DNA of 5,983 nt. It comes from Methylophaga sp. (GTDB taxonomy: Bacteria > Pseudomonadota > Gammaproteobacteria > Nitrosococcales > Methylophagaceae). The stretch is taken from contig SKGV01000051.1 of NCBI GenBank assembly GCA_007117275.1, positions 1 to 5,983 on the forward strand. Reading direction: 5' to 3'. Of the stretch, positions 1-5,609 are shown in pieces. Below the pieces are notes generated by a model. The model did no database searches. It worked only from the letters and a program-made list of their open reading frames with translations, and was not told where the DNA came from. The position numbers and the translations under genes were made by a program. The first letter of the stretch is position 1. Each line of letters opens with the position of its first letter.

Positions 1-191
1 CTGCGGTGAATGATTCTGTAATTGTATTCGGAGATGGCAATGTCCAGATTCATCAGTGTTTCTTCAAAATCATAAGGACTGGCCACCTGATAGATTTCAG
101 GACCATACTTCACCTGTTCAGCCGAGCAGGCTGTGGTCAAAAACATAAAAAAAACACAGGCAAGAATCTTTGAGGCAGTTGAGATAGTCAT
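1..191 (-). CDS. DUF302-like exported protein, probable lipoprotein (N-terminal part only)
   Basis: Reading the minus strand from the ATG at 191 gives 63 complete codons that run off the window edge without a stop. Residues 1-24 form an export signal: a hydrophobic core (about 9-20) followed by LTTAC at 18-22. This could be a slightly degenerate lipobox with Cys22 lipidated, or signal peptidase I could cut after the ACSA at 21-24. From about residue 38 the sequence (SPYDFEETLMNLDIAISEYN) resembles the start of the DUF302 fold, where a conserved F-x-E-T-x-x-x-L helix opens the domain. The molecular function of DUF302 proteins is poorly known. No strong Shine-Dalgarno lies before the ATG. The gene is divergent from the secreted protein at 270, 78 bases apart, so the two may share control. 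The export signal is clear. The DUF302 assignment is moderate because most of the domain lies outside the window. Confidence 0.7.
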   Translation of the reverse strand, partial: MTISTASKILACVFFMFLTTACSAEQVKYGPEIYQVASPYDFEETLMNLDIAISEYNYRIIHR

Positions 192-218
192 AGTGTTGAT
201 CGGCTTTTTTTGATACAT

Positions 219-228
219 TGACCGGTCA
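219..228. promoter_or_regulatory. 10-bp perfect palindrome between divergent genes
   Basis: TGACCGGTCA reads the same on both strands and lies near the middle of the 78-bp gap between two divergent exported-protein genes. It overlaps a TTGACC (218-223) that could be a -35 element for the rightward gene, with an AT-rich stretch (231-247) downstream where a -10 would fall, although no -10 is convincing. The position suits an operator controlling both genes, but a single short palindrome is weak evidence. Confidence 0.3.
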
Positions 229-269
229 GAATATCATTAAAATAAAGTAAACATGAGAGGTAGGACACA

Positions 270-959
270 GTGAAAAAACCATGGCTTTCAATGATGGCTG
301 CGCTGATGACGTTGTTTATCGGTCAGGCGTCAGCGACAACAGGATTCTCAGATATTAACAACGAGTTGTTTGATAAGGCGCATCTGAAAAATGTGACTGA
401 ACCGGGCACCTTGAGTTATGTGTACAGAAAAGACAGCTTTCTTGAAGGCGGCCGGGAAGATACCATTCATGTAGATGTCACCAATATCCGCAACACAGGT
501 AGAGCTGATACGCATTTTAGATTCTTCACTGGTGAGCATAATCGCCCTTATGAGGACCGCCCGAATCAACAGGGCAACGGCGTGTTTGTACTTTACCTCG
601 AATACGATATTTCAGAAATGGAACGACTGACGTCTGGAGACAGACGCTATTTCCAACGCAAAATACGCTGGGCTTTTGCAGAAGGCGCTGATAAACAAGC
701 AGTTGAGATTGACTATAACGGCAAAAAAGTCTCTGGTTATCAGTATACAATTCAGCCCTATTTAAACGACCCACAACGTAGCCGTTTTGCACTATATGAA
801 AGCAAATACTACATTTTCACCTTGTCCGAAGAAATTCCGGGAGAAATATATCAGGTGAGAACGATTGTGCCTGATGGGCGGACTTGGCGAGAAGGTGAAC
901 AACCTTTGATCGATAAGTCAGTAACTTTTGTTGGCTTTGAACCGATGGCGGCGCAATAA
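270..959 (+). CDS. Secreted protein of unknown family, 229 residues
   Basis: I do not recognise the family. The start is GTG at 270, supported by GAGAGG at 255-260 (9 bases upstream). An ATG-led signal peptide follows no other nearby start. Residues 1-22 are a classical Sec signal: MKKP, a hydrophobic core at about 5-18, and the cleavage motif QASA ending at residue 22. The mature part of about 207 residues has no cysteines, no transmembrane segment and no metal-binding or catalytic motif that I can see. It is rich in charged and aromatic residues, with alternating beta-like stretches such as GVFVLYLEYDI (about 104-114), which suggests a soluble periplasmic or outer-surface beta protein. It is divergent from a DUF302-like exported protein, so a shared envelope role is possible but unproven. 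A strong terminator follows 24 bases after the stop, so it is probably monocistronic. Coding is supported by length, signal peptide and ribosome-binding site. Function is unassigned. Confidence 0.85.
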   Translation: MKKPWLSMMAALMTLFIGQASATTGFSDINNELFDKAHLKNVTEPGTLSYVYRKDSFLEGGREDTIHVDVTNIRNTGRADTHFRFFTGEHNRPYEDRPNQQGNGVFVLYLEYDISEMERLTSGDRRYFQRKIRWAFAEGADKQAVEIDYNGKKVSGYQYTIQPYLNDPQRSRFALYESKYYIFTLSEEIPGEIYQVRTIVPDGRTWREGEQPLIDKSVTFVGFEPMAAQ

Positions 960-983
960 CAATCGACTTAGATGTTCGTACAC

Positions 984-1020
984 AAAAAGCCGGTCAGTTA
1001 AAAAGCTGACCGGCTTTTTT
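984..1020. terminator. Bidirectional intrinsic terminator
   Basis: A perfect 14-bp inverted repeat (984-997 with 1006-1019) has an 8-base loop. The GC-rich core GCCGGTCAG/CTGACCGGC is flanked by an A-run on the left and a T-run on the right. It therefore gives a hairpin plus U-tract in both directions and serves the two convergent genes, the secreted protein on the plus strand and sspB on the minus strand. Confidence 0.95.
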
Positions 1021-1032
1021 ATTGATTGGCAG

Positions 1033-1446
1033 TTACTTAACGATTTTCAGAGAAGGCTTTTTCTGGACACGCTCTGTTGGCACTGAGGGTTTAGCTGGGG
1101 CAGGATCATTGTCGGGGTGGTCGGGTTCAGGTGCGTGGTCATCAGGGAAAAACATACCTTCGTTATTTTCTTTTGCATAAATGGCTTGGACGGCTACCAC
1201 TGGAATAAACAGATCCATGGCTTTGCCTGCAAACCTTGCTGAAAAACTTATCCACTCATTGTCGAGTGTGAGCTTATGTACTGCGTCAGGCGCAATATTC
1301 AATACGATCCGATTATCCCGAATATATTCTCTTGGGACTTGGCAGCGTTCATGCAGAGTGTTTACTAAAAGGTAGGGAGTGGTCTGATTATCGACCAGCC
1401 ATTCATAGATGGCGCGAATAAGGTAGGGTTTTTGTGGTGTCATCAT
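1033..1446 (-). CDS. sspB: SspB, ClpXP protease specificity-enhancing factor
   Basis: SspB is a cytoplasmic adaptor that binds the ssrA tag on stalled-translation products (and RseA fragments in E. coli) and delivers them to ClpXP. The 137-residue product has the family layout. A folded substrate-binding domain spans about residues 4-105, opening with PYLIRAIYEWLVDN and including the RIVLNIAP strand and the ISFSARFAG region. A flexible acidic, proline-rich linker follows (about 101-128), and a short basic C-terminal tail ends in KKPSLKIVK. That tail matches the ClpX-binding motif of other SspB proteins. Length is slightly below that of the E. coli protein because the linker is shorter. Two tandem ATGs exist (1446 and 1443). 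The first shares its A with the TGA of sspA, and there is no good Shine-Dalgarno, so translation is probably coupled to sspA. The gene ends just before the bidirectional terminator. Confidence 0.95.
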   Translation of the reverse strand: MMTPQKPYLIRAIYEWLVDNQTTPYLLVNTLHERCQVPREYIRDNRIVLNIAPDAVHKLTLDNEWISFSARFAGKAMDLFIPVVAVQAIYAKENNEGMFFPDDHAPEPDHPDNDPAPAKPSVPTERVQKKPSLKIVK

Positions 1447-2063
1447 CAGCGAAATTGTTTTTCCGTTTCACTTAGACTATTGATGAAACCGTCTCTAGCA
1501 AACAATCGTTGCGCATAGTCTTCTATCGCGCTGGCTTTTGGCGGCAGAGTGATTTTGAGTGAAGGCAAACGCCACAACAAAGGTGCCAGCGCACAGTCAA
1601 CCAAGGAAAATTCATCGCTCATGAAGTAGGGGTGCTGTTCGAATACTGGTGAAAGCACAATCAAATCCTCGAGCAGTTGTTTGCGTGCTTTGCTGGCACG
1701 GGCATTACTTGATGAGACGAGATCAGGCCAAAGTGAATACCAGTCTCGATCTATCCGGTACAGCATCAGTTTCATCTGAGCTTTTTGCAGCGGTTCGGCA
1801 GGCATCAAGGTCGGATGTGGAAAGCGTTCTTCCAGATACTCCATGATGATATTGCTGTTGAAGATAACTGCTTCCTGTTCAAACAGAACTGGTGCCTCGC
1901 CATAAGGGGTGACACTGGCAATCGTCTCTGGCCAGCTATCAACGATTTGATGAATATCTACATCAATACCTTTTTCAGCAAATACCAGCCTTACTTTGTG
2001 AGATTGAGGGCAATCTGCAGCAGAATACAGTCGAATCGATGAGCGGTGATTGGCATTATTCAT
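1446..2063 (-). CDS. sspA: SspA, stringent starvation protein A (GST-fold RNA polymerase-associated regulator)
   Basis: SspA binds RNA polymerase holoenzyme and alters promoter use in stationary phase and starvation; in E. coli it also affects H-NS levels and acid tolerance. The 205-residue product has an N-terminal thioredoxin-like domain (about 9-80, starting IRLYSAADCPQSHKVRLVFA) and an all-helical GST C-terminal domain (about 90-195, containing the FSLVDCALAPLLWRL helix). The surface Pro-His-Pro motif that is important for E. coli SspA activity is at 82-84, within EERFPHPTLMP. The family generally lacks glutathione transferase activity. The ATG at 2063 gives the usual family N-terminus; the upstream Shine-Dalgarno is poor. 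The stop overlaps the sspB start by one base. The 110-bp gap to petC leaves room for its own promoter, but I could not pick convincing -35/-10 boxes there. Confidence 0.95.
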   Translation of the reverse strand: MNNANHRSSIRLYSAADCPQSHKVRLVFAEKGIDVDIHQIVDSWPETIASVTPYGEAPVLFEQEAVIFNSNIIMEYLEERFPHPTLMPAEPLQKAQMKLMLYRIDRDWYSLWPDLVSSSNARASKARKQLLEDLIVLSPVFEQHPYFMSDEFSLVDCALAPLLWRLPSLKITLPPKASAIEDYAQRLFARDGFINSLSETEKQFR

Positions 2064-2118
2064 GATGGAATGCCTGGGCGCTGGGATTCGAATGAGTGTA
2101 CGAATGCCAGCATTAGAT

Positions 2119-2163
2119 ACGGTGGCTGTATTGATTTTGTTAGAAACATCACACAGCCACCGT
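2119..2163 (-). repeat. 11-bp perfect inverted repeat just downstream of petC
   Basis: ACGGTGGCTGT (2119-2129) pairs with ACAGCCACCGT (2153-2163) around a 23-base loop that holds a smaller TGTT/AACA pairing (2138-2148). It begins 10 bases after the petC stop. There is no U-run beyond the stem on the minus strand, so it is not a standard intrinsic terminator. It could stabilise the 3' end of the pet transcript, attenuate read-through into sspAB, or be a protein-binding dyad. Confidence 0.5.
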
Positions 2164-2173
2164 TAGCCCGAAT

Positions 2174-2884
2174 TTAGTGGACATCTTTCCAGAACGCCCG
2201 CTTGAGCGGGTAAGCGACTAGGAAGAAAATAAATAAGTACAACAGTACCCATTTACCGAGATCCAGTCGTTGTAGCTTGGAGGGCTCGCTGATGTAGGCG
2301 AGGAAATTAACCAAATCACGGACCATCAAGTCATATTCACGGTTACTCAGATTACCTTGTGTCGCAGAGACAAGATTGCCGTCTGTATCCGTGGTCTTGT
2401 AGCCTTGCTGCTCCCAGAGGACATGCGGCATGGCAACATTCGTGTAAGCGAGATTGTTGGTGCCCATGATGGTGCTGTCATCGAGGTAGTAAGTGCGCAA
2501 GTAAGTGTACAACCAGTCAACACTGCGTGAACGTGCTATTACAGATAAATCAGGTGGTGCCACACCAAACCATTTTTGAGCATCTTCTGCACGCATCGAA
2601 ATAGTCATCGTGTCACCGATGGTATCCGTCACAAACATAAGGTTCTGACGGACCAGATCTTCTGACAAGCCAAGATCCTTTGCCATGCGACTATAGCGCA
2701 TGAACGATGCCGCATGACAGCCCATACAGTAGTTAACAAACGTTTGAGCACCACGCTGCAACGATGCCTCATCTCTCAGGTTGATGTTCGCGGAATCAAG
2801 TTTCACACCTGATGGCGCTGCAATTGCATGACTAGATAACAGCCAGCCGATGCTCAGTAAAAAGGTTAATACGATGTGTTTCAT
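2174..2884 (-). CDS. petC: Cytochrome c1, haem subunit of the bc1 complex
   Basis: Cytochrome c1 takes electrons from the Rieske centre and passes them to a soluble periplasmic carrier. The 236-residue precursor starts with a Sec signal peptide (1-22, ending SHAIA before APSG). The covalent haem site NYCMGCHA has Cys53, Cys56 and His57. The likely sixth ligand is Met152 in NVAMPHVLW, and the conserved PPDLS lies at 110-114. Residues about 212-228 form the single C-terminal membrane anchor (WVLLYLFIFFLVAYPL), followed by the positively charged KRAFWKDVH. Length and order match a proteobacterial c1 encoded as a separate gene, not as a b/c1 fusion. Its ATG shares one base with the petB stop (TAATG), consistent with coupled translation; the upstream AGGG is about 10 bases away. 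Confidence 0.97.
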   Translation of the reverse strand: MKHIVLTFLLSIGWLLSSHAIAAPSGVKLDSANINLRDEASLQRGAQTFVNYCMGCHAASFMRYSRMAKDLGLSEDLVRQNLMFVTDTIGDTMTISMRAEDAQKWFGVAPPDLSVIARSRSVDWLYTYLRTYYLDDSTIMGTNNLAYTNVAMPHVLWEQQGYKTTDTDGNLVSATQGNLSNREYDLMVRDLVNFLAYISEPSKLQRLDLGKWVLLYLFIFFLVAYPLKRAFWKDVH

Positions 2885-4110
2885 TAGTCTGTCACCCTAT
2901 CAGGCACTGGTTTATCTTTGTCGTACTTGGTGTAGAACGGCATTAGGATAAAGAACGCAAAATACAAAATGGTGAACACTTGTGACATCACGGTGTAGGT
3001 AGGTGTTGCCGGTTGAGTACCCAAGAATCCGAGCATGACAAAGGTGACAACGAATATAGCAAGGGCAGTGCGGAAGTAAGGACCGCGGTAACGAACCGAA
3101 CGCACCGGGCTACGATCCAGCCATGGCAACAGGAACAGCATGACAATCGCAAGACCCATCGCAGCCACGCCCGGGAAAGAAGAACCGGCTACTGATGGGA
3201 TCGCTCGAAGAATTGCGTAAAACGGCGTGAAATACCAAACCGGTACGATATGCTCCGGAGTTGTTAATGGGTCTGCCGGAACGAAGTTGGCGTCTTCCAA
3301 GAACCAGCCACCGCCTTCTGGCATAAAGAACACAACTAGAGAGAACAAGAACAGGAATACAGTCAGCCCTGCAATATCTTTCACTGTGTAGTATGGATGG
3401 AACGGAATGCCATCAAGTGGCTTACCATTTTCATCCTTGTATTTCTTGATGTCTACCCCATCCGGATTGTTAGAACCTACTTCATGCAGAGCAATGATAT
3501 GCATGACGACCAGTGCTACAAGTACTAACGGAATGGCGATAACGTGTAGCGCAAAGAATCTATTGAGTGTCGCATCAGCAACAACGAAGTCGCCACGAAT
3601 CCACAGTGCCAAACTCTCGCCGACAAAGGGGACTGCACCAAATAGTGAAATGATCACCTGGGCGCCCCAGTAAGACATTTGACCCCATGGAAGCAAATAA
3701 CCCATAAAGGCTTCTGCCATGAGCGCCACGTAAATCAGCATGCCAAAGATCCACACTAGTTCCCGTGGTTGCTTGTAGGAGCCATACATCAGACCTCGGA
3801 ACATGTGCAGGTAAATCACGATAAAGAATGCTGAGGCGCCCGTGGAATGCAGGTAACGAATCAGCCATCCCCATTGCACATCACGCATGATGTATTCAAC
3901 AGAGGCGAATGCCATGTCGGCATCCGGTTTGTAGTTCATTGTTAGAAAAATTCCGGTGACGATTTGCAGCACCAGCAAAAACACTGCAAAGGCGCCGAAG
4001 TAGTACCAGAAGTTAAGATTTTTCGGGGCGTAGTACTCGGAAAGATGTTCACGCCAGAGTTTGCTTGCCGGGAAGCGGGCGTCAATCCAGTTCATCATGT
4101 TGGCAAACAT
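2884..4110 (-). CDS. petB: Cytochrome b, quinol-oxidising membrane subunit of the bc1 complex
   Basis: Cytochrome b carries haems bL and bH and forms the Qo and Qi sites. I chose the ATG at 4110 (408 residues), not the in-frame TTG one codon earlier, because AAGGAG sits 7 bases before the ATG and the ATG overlaps the petA stop as TGATG. The protein is a full-length fused type (b6-like plus subunit IV-like) with eight expected membrane helices. Helix B ligands are His88 and His102, and helix D ligands are His189 and His204. The start NWIDARFPASKLWREHLSEYYAPKN spans the usual amphipathic N-terminus. The Qo motif is PVWY at 290-293 where alphaproteobacteria and mitochondria have PEWY. The helix D histidines are separated by 14 residues, one more than in mitochondria. 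Both traits are, from memory, normal for beta/gamma bc1 complexes. The charged loop KKYKDENGKPLDG (about 222-234) is also present. No frameshift is seen. Confidence 0.97.
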   Translation of the reverse strand: MFANMMNWIDARFPASKLWREHLSEYYAPKNLNFWYYFGAFAVFLLVLQIVTGIFLTMNYKPDADMAFASVEYIMRDVQWGWLIRYLHSTGASAFFIVIYLHMFRGLMYGSYKQPRELVWIFGMLIYVALMAEAFMGYLLPWGQMSYWGAQVIISLFGAVPFVGESLALWIRGDFVVADATLNRFFALHVIAIPLVLVALVVMHIIALHEVGSNNPDGVDIKKYKDENGKPLDGIPFHPYYTVKDIAGLTVFLFLFSLVVFFMPEGGGWFLEDANFVPADPLTTPEHIVPVWYFTPFYAILRAIPSVAGSSFPGVAAMGLAIVMLFLLPWLDRSPVRSVRYRGPYFRTALAIFVVTFVMLGFLGTQPATPTYTVMSQVFTILYFAFFILMPFYTKYDKDKPVPDRVTD

Positions 4111-4706
4111 CAAGCGGCTCCTTCTGCACTTTCACCGACGATCACTACATCGTCACCCAGGAAGTGGTAGGGGGGGACTACCAAGTTGGTCGGGGCGGGA
4201 ACGCCCTGATATACACGACCAGCCAGATCGAATCTGGAGCCATGACAAGGACAGAAAAATCCACCTTTCCAGTTGGCGCCGAGGTCTGCAGGCGCAAGCT
4301 CTGGGCGGAACGTAGGTGAGCACCCAAGATGGGTGCAAATGCCTACCATGACCATTAGGTCATCACGAATCGATCGCCCTGGATTTTGGGCATATTGCGG
4401 TTGTTGTGACGTCTGCTGGCTATGTGGATCGCGCAATTGATCATTGAGTGTAGCCAAGTCGGCAATGATTTCCGGCGAACGGCGAAACAGCCATACTGGC
4501 TGGCCACGCCATTCAACCGTCAGTAACTGACCGGGTTCCAATCTGCTGATGTCTACCCTTACAGGCGCACCTGCGGCCTCAGCTTTGGCACTTGGTGCCA
4601 TTGAAGCCACAAATGGAATTGCAACTACTGCAGCTCCTGCACCCCCCACAACACTGGCTGCGGCGGTAAGAAAGCGCCGTTTGCCGGTATCAATATCGCT
4701 ACTCAT
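4110..4706 (-). CDS. petA: Rieske iron-sulfur subunit of the bc1 complex
   Basis: The Rieske protein carries the high-potential 2Fe-2S cluster that accepts the first electron from quinol. The ATG at 4706 (198 residues) is preferred over an upstream in-frame TTG at 4730: it gives the typical MSSDIDTGKRRFL start and has AGAGGG about 10 bases upstream. Residues 9-13 (KRRFL) plus the hydrophobic stretch 14-38 form an uncleaved twin-arginine signal-anchor, so the folded cluster domain is exported by Tat. Cluster box 1 is CTHLGC (Cys124, His126, Cys129) and box 2 is CPCHGS (Cys152, Cys154, His155). Cys124, His126, Cys152 and His155 bind the cluster, and Cys129-Cys154 form the expected disulfide. 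The segment LRDPHSQQTSQQPQYAQN (91-108) is typical of proteobacterial forms. It is the first gene of petABC, and its stop overlaps petB by one base. Confidence 0.97.
   Translation of the reverse strand: MSSDIDTGKRRFLTAAASVVGGAGAAVVAIPFVASMAPSAKAEAAGAPVRVDISRLEPGQLLTVEWRGQPVWLFRRSPEIIADLATLNDQLRDPHSQQTSQQPQYAQNPGRSIRDDLMVMVGICTHLGCSPTFRPELAPADLGANWKGGFFCPCHGSRFDLAGRVYQGVPAPTNLVVPPYHFLGDDVVIVGESAEGAA
4118..4123 (-). promoter_or_regulatory. Ribosome binding site of petB
   Basis: AAGGAG on the minus strand lies inside the end of petA, 7 bases before the ATG at 4110. It decides the petB start and shows that petB can initiate on its own as well as by coupling to petA. Confidence 0.8.
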
Positions 4707-4737
4707 CTGAAGCAGGCCCTCTGATTTCAATAACTCA

Positions 4738-4783
4738 AGCGTTTTACATGATGAGGTCTGGATGAATACTCAACATGAACGCT
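4738..4783 (-). repeat. Possible leader hairpin upstream of petA
   Basis: AGCGTT (4738-4743) pairs with AACGCT (4778-4783), and CATG (4747-4750) pairs with CATG (4774-4777). This leaves a three-base bulge and a 23-base loop. It would lie in the 5' untranslated region of petABC if transcription starts near 4782 or further upstream. It may be chance. Confidence 0.25.
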
Positions 4784-4788
4784 CTCTG

Positions 4789-4817
4789 AATAAACTCCAT
4801 AATTTTAACACAAGCAA
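4789..4817 (-). promoter_or_regulatory. Candidate promoter for petABC
   Basis: On the minus strand TTGCTT (4817-4812) is followed after 17 bases by TTTATT (4794-4789). These match the sigma-70 consensus at 3 of 6 and 4 of 6 positions. It lies between the cupredoxin terminator and petA, where a pet promoter is expected. The match is weak, so the exact boxes are uncertain. Confidence 0.3.
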
Positions 4818-4831
4818 AGCGTGCATGGATC

Positions 4832-4861
4832 AAAAAAGCCCGCGAAGAGTGCGGGCTTTTT
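4832..4861 (-). terminator. Intrinsic terminator of the cupredoxin gene
   Basis: An 11-bp inverted repeat (4833-4843 with 4851-4861) with core GCCCGC/GCGGGC and a 7-base loop ends in six T on the minus strand (4837-4832). It starts 22 bases after the cupredoxin stop, so that gene is probably transcribed separately from petABC. Confidence 0.92.
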
Positions 4862-4883
4862 GAGACGTATATCGACGTGCTGA

Positions 4884-5309
4884 TTAGTTGCCGAGATGGG
4901 CATCCAGTTGTCTCATCAGACGACGAGTTGCACCACGTGGGTTGTTAGCAACGAGAGCTTCATAGTTGGTCGGTTCGCCAACGATGACTACACCACCCAT
5001 GGCTGTACCCCAGTGCGGTGTACAGATGTAGAAGTAAACCCCTTCTTGTTCGAAGGTATGGGTGTAGTTATCACCCATTGATGAATGCCAAGGAGATGCA
5101 CCCTCAGGGATGTAGCCTTCCAGAGACTGAGAGTCATGGCCTGCCATATTTGTCCAAGTGATGGTGTCGCCGACAGCGATATTGAGAACTGTAGGTTCAA
5201 ATGTAGTCAATGTTGCTCTAACGGTGTGGTTTTCAGAGGCCATAACTGCCGCTGAGAACAGTGTTGATGCGCCAAAAACAGCAGCGATAGCAGTTTTACC
5301 GAATTTCAT
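4884..5309 (-). CDS. Pseudoazurin/plastocyanin-like blue copper protein
   Basis: This is a small periplasmic cupredoxin, a one-electron carrier with a type 1 copper site. The ATG at 5309 (141 residues) is chosen over an upstream in-frame TTG at 5324 because AGAGGA sits 6 bases before it and the Sec signal then has the normal length (1-24, KFGKTAIAA core, cut after VMA). The mature domain shows the cupredoxin strand FEPTVLNIAVGDTITWTN (37-54), then the first copper ligand His58 in AGHDS. The C-terminal ligand loop is CTPHWGTAM, giving Cys96, His99 and Met104. The C-x2-H-x4-M spacing fits pseudoazurin and plastocyanin. After the last strand (VVIVGEP, 107-113) comes a tail of about 28 residues that looks helical, as in pseudoazurin. 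It lies upstream of petABC but has its own terminator. A role as acceptor from cytochrome c1 is inferred from position. The exact subfamily is uncertain. Confidence 0.9.
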   Translation of the reverse strand: MKFGKTAIAAVFGASTLFSAAVMASENHTVRATLTTFEPTVLNIAVGDTITWTNMAGHDSQSLEGYIPEGASPWHSSMGDNYTHTFEQEGVYFYICTPHWGTAMGGVVIVGEPTNYEALVANNPRGATRRLMRQLDAHLGN

Positions 5310-5315
5310 TATAGT

Positions 5316-5321
5316 TCCTCT
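5316..5321 (-). promoter_or_regulatory. Ribosome binding site of the cupredoxin gene
   Basis: AGAGGA on the minus strand lies 6 bases before the ATG at 5309 and fixes that codon as the start instead of the TTG at 5324, which would place this site inside the gene. Confidence 0.75.
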
Positions 5322-5335
5322 CAAATTTTTAGGTT

Positions 5336-5365
5336 ATTTGACTCAGTGCGGGTTCAGTGTGTCAT
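5336..5365 (-). promoter_or_regulatory. Candidate promoter of the cupredoxin gene
   Basis: On the minus strand ATGACA (5365-5360, 5 of 6 to the sigma-70 -35) is followed after 18 bases by TCAAAT (5341-5336, 4 of 6 to the -10). Transcription would begin near 5329, about 20 bases before the ATG. The weak -10 and the tandem repeats immediately upstream suggest an activator-dependent promoter. Confidence 0.45.
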
Positions 5366-5379
5366 AGCAAAACTGAACC
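5351..5379. promoter_or_regulatory. Dyad spanning the cupredoxin -35 region
   Basis: GGTTCAGT (5351-5358) and ACTGAACC (5372-5379) are perfect inverted copies separated by 13 bases. The candidate -35 (5360-5365) lies between them. This would be a good repressor or activator operator, but one arm also belongs to the tandem 11-bp repeats, so the two readings compete. Confidence 0.4.
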
Positions 5380-5399
5380 AAAGCTGAACGCAAGCTGAT
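5367..5399 (-). promoter_or_regulatory. Three tandem 11-bp direct repeats upstream of the cupredoxin promoter
   Basis: On the plus strand the units are GCAAAACTGAA (5367-5377), CCAAAGCTGAA (5378-5388) and CGCAAGCTGAT (5389-5399). Neighbouring units match at 9 and 8 of 11 positions. Read on the minus strand this is TTCAG-n6-TTCAG-type spacing directly upstream of the candidate -35. Contiguous 11-bp direct repeats are the usual binding pattern of OmpR/PhoB-family response regulators. The regulator is not identifiable here. Confidence 0.45.
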
Positions 5400-5589
5400 G
5401 CCAGATGGATACAATTTTTGGAAATGGCGATGCCATATCAAAAACTGGATAGTAACCTGAACATTTGGTTATTGTCCAAGAAAATCTCATTCAGAGCGGG
5501 TGTTGTGATCTCATGCCGGGGTAGTAATCTCAGCTGCCTTGGTCAATCAGCTGGGTCGGAAATAATCAGGTTGAAAGAGCGGTTGTCAG

Positions 5590-5609
5590 GCTGTGTGAAA
5601 TCACACAGC
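5590..5609 (-). repeat. 9-bp inverted repeat after the ABC exporter gene
   Basis: GCTGTGTGA (5590-5598) and TCACACAGC (5601-5609) are perfect inverted copies around two bases. It lies 14 bases beyond the exporter stop and could end that transcript, but no U-run follows on the minus strand. It may instead be a protein-binding site. Confidence 0.45.

Noticed and set aside
984..1020. Terminator arms share the core CTGACCGG with the palindrome at 219-228, suggesting a repeat family
   Set aside because: The shared core is only eight bases and the contexts differ, so coincidence is the simpler reading.
4111..4113. TTG codon immediately before the petB ATG as the start
   Set aside because: The ATG at 4110 has a well-spaced AAGGAG and overlaps the petA stop in the same way as the other junctions.
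4061..4319. Two overlapping plus-strand open frames across the petA/petB junction
   Set aside because: They lie antisense to petA, whose Rieske motifs are intact, so they are shadows.
5593..5606. CRP-like site from TGTGA and TCACA halves
   Set aside because: The halves are only two bases apart here, while CRP sites need a six-base spacer.
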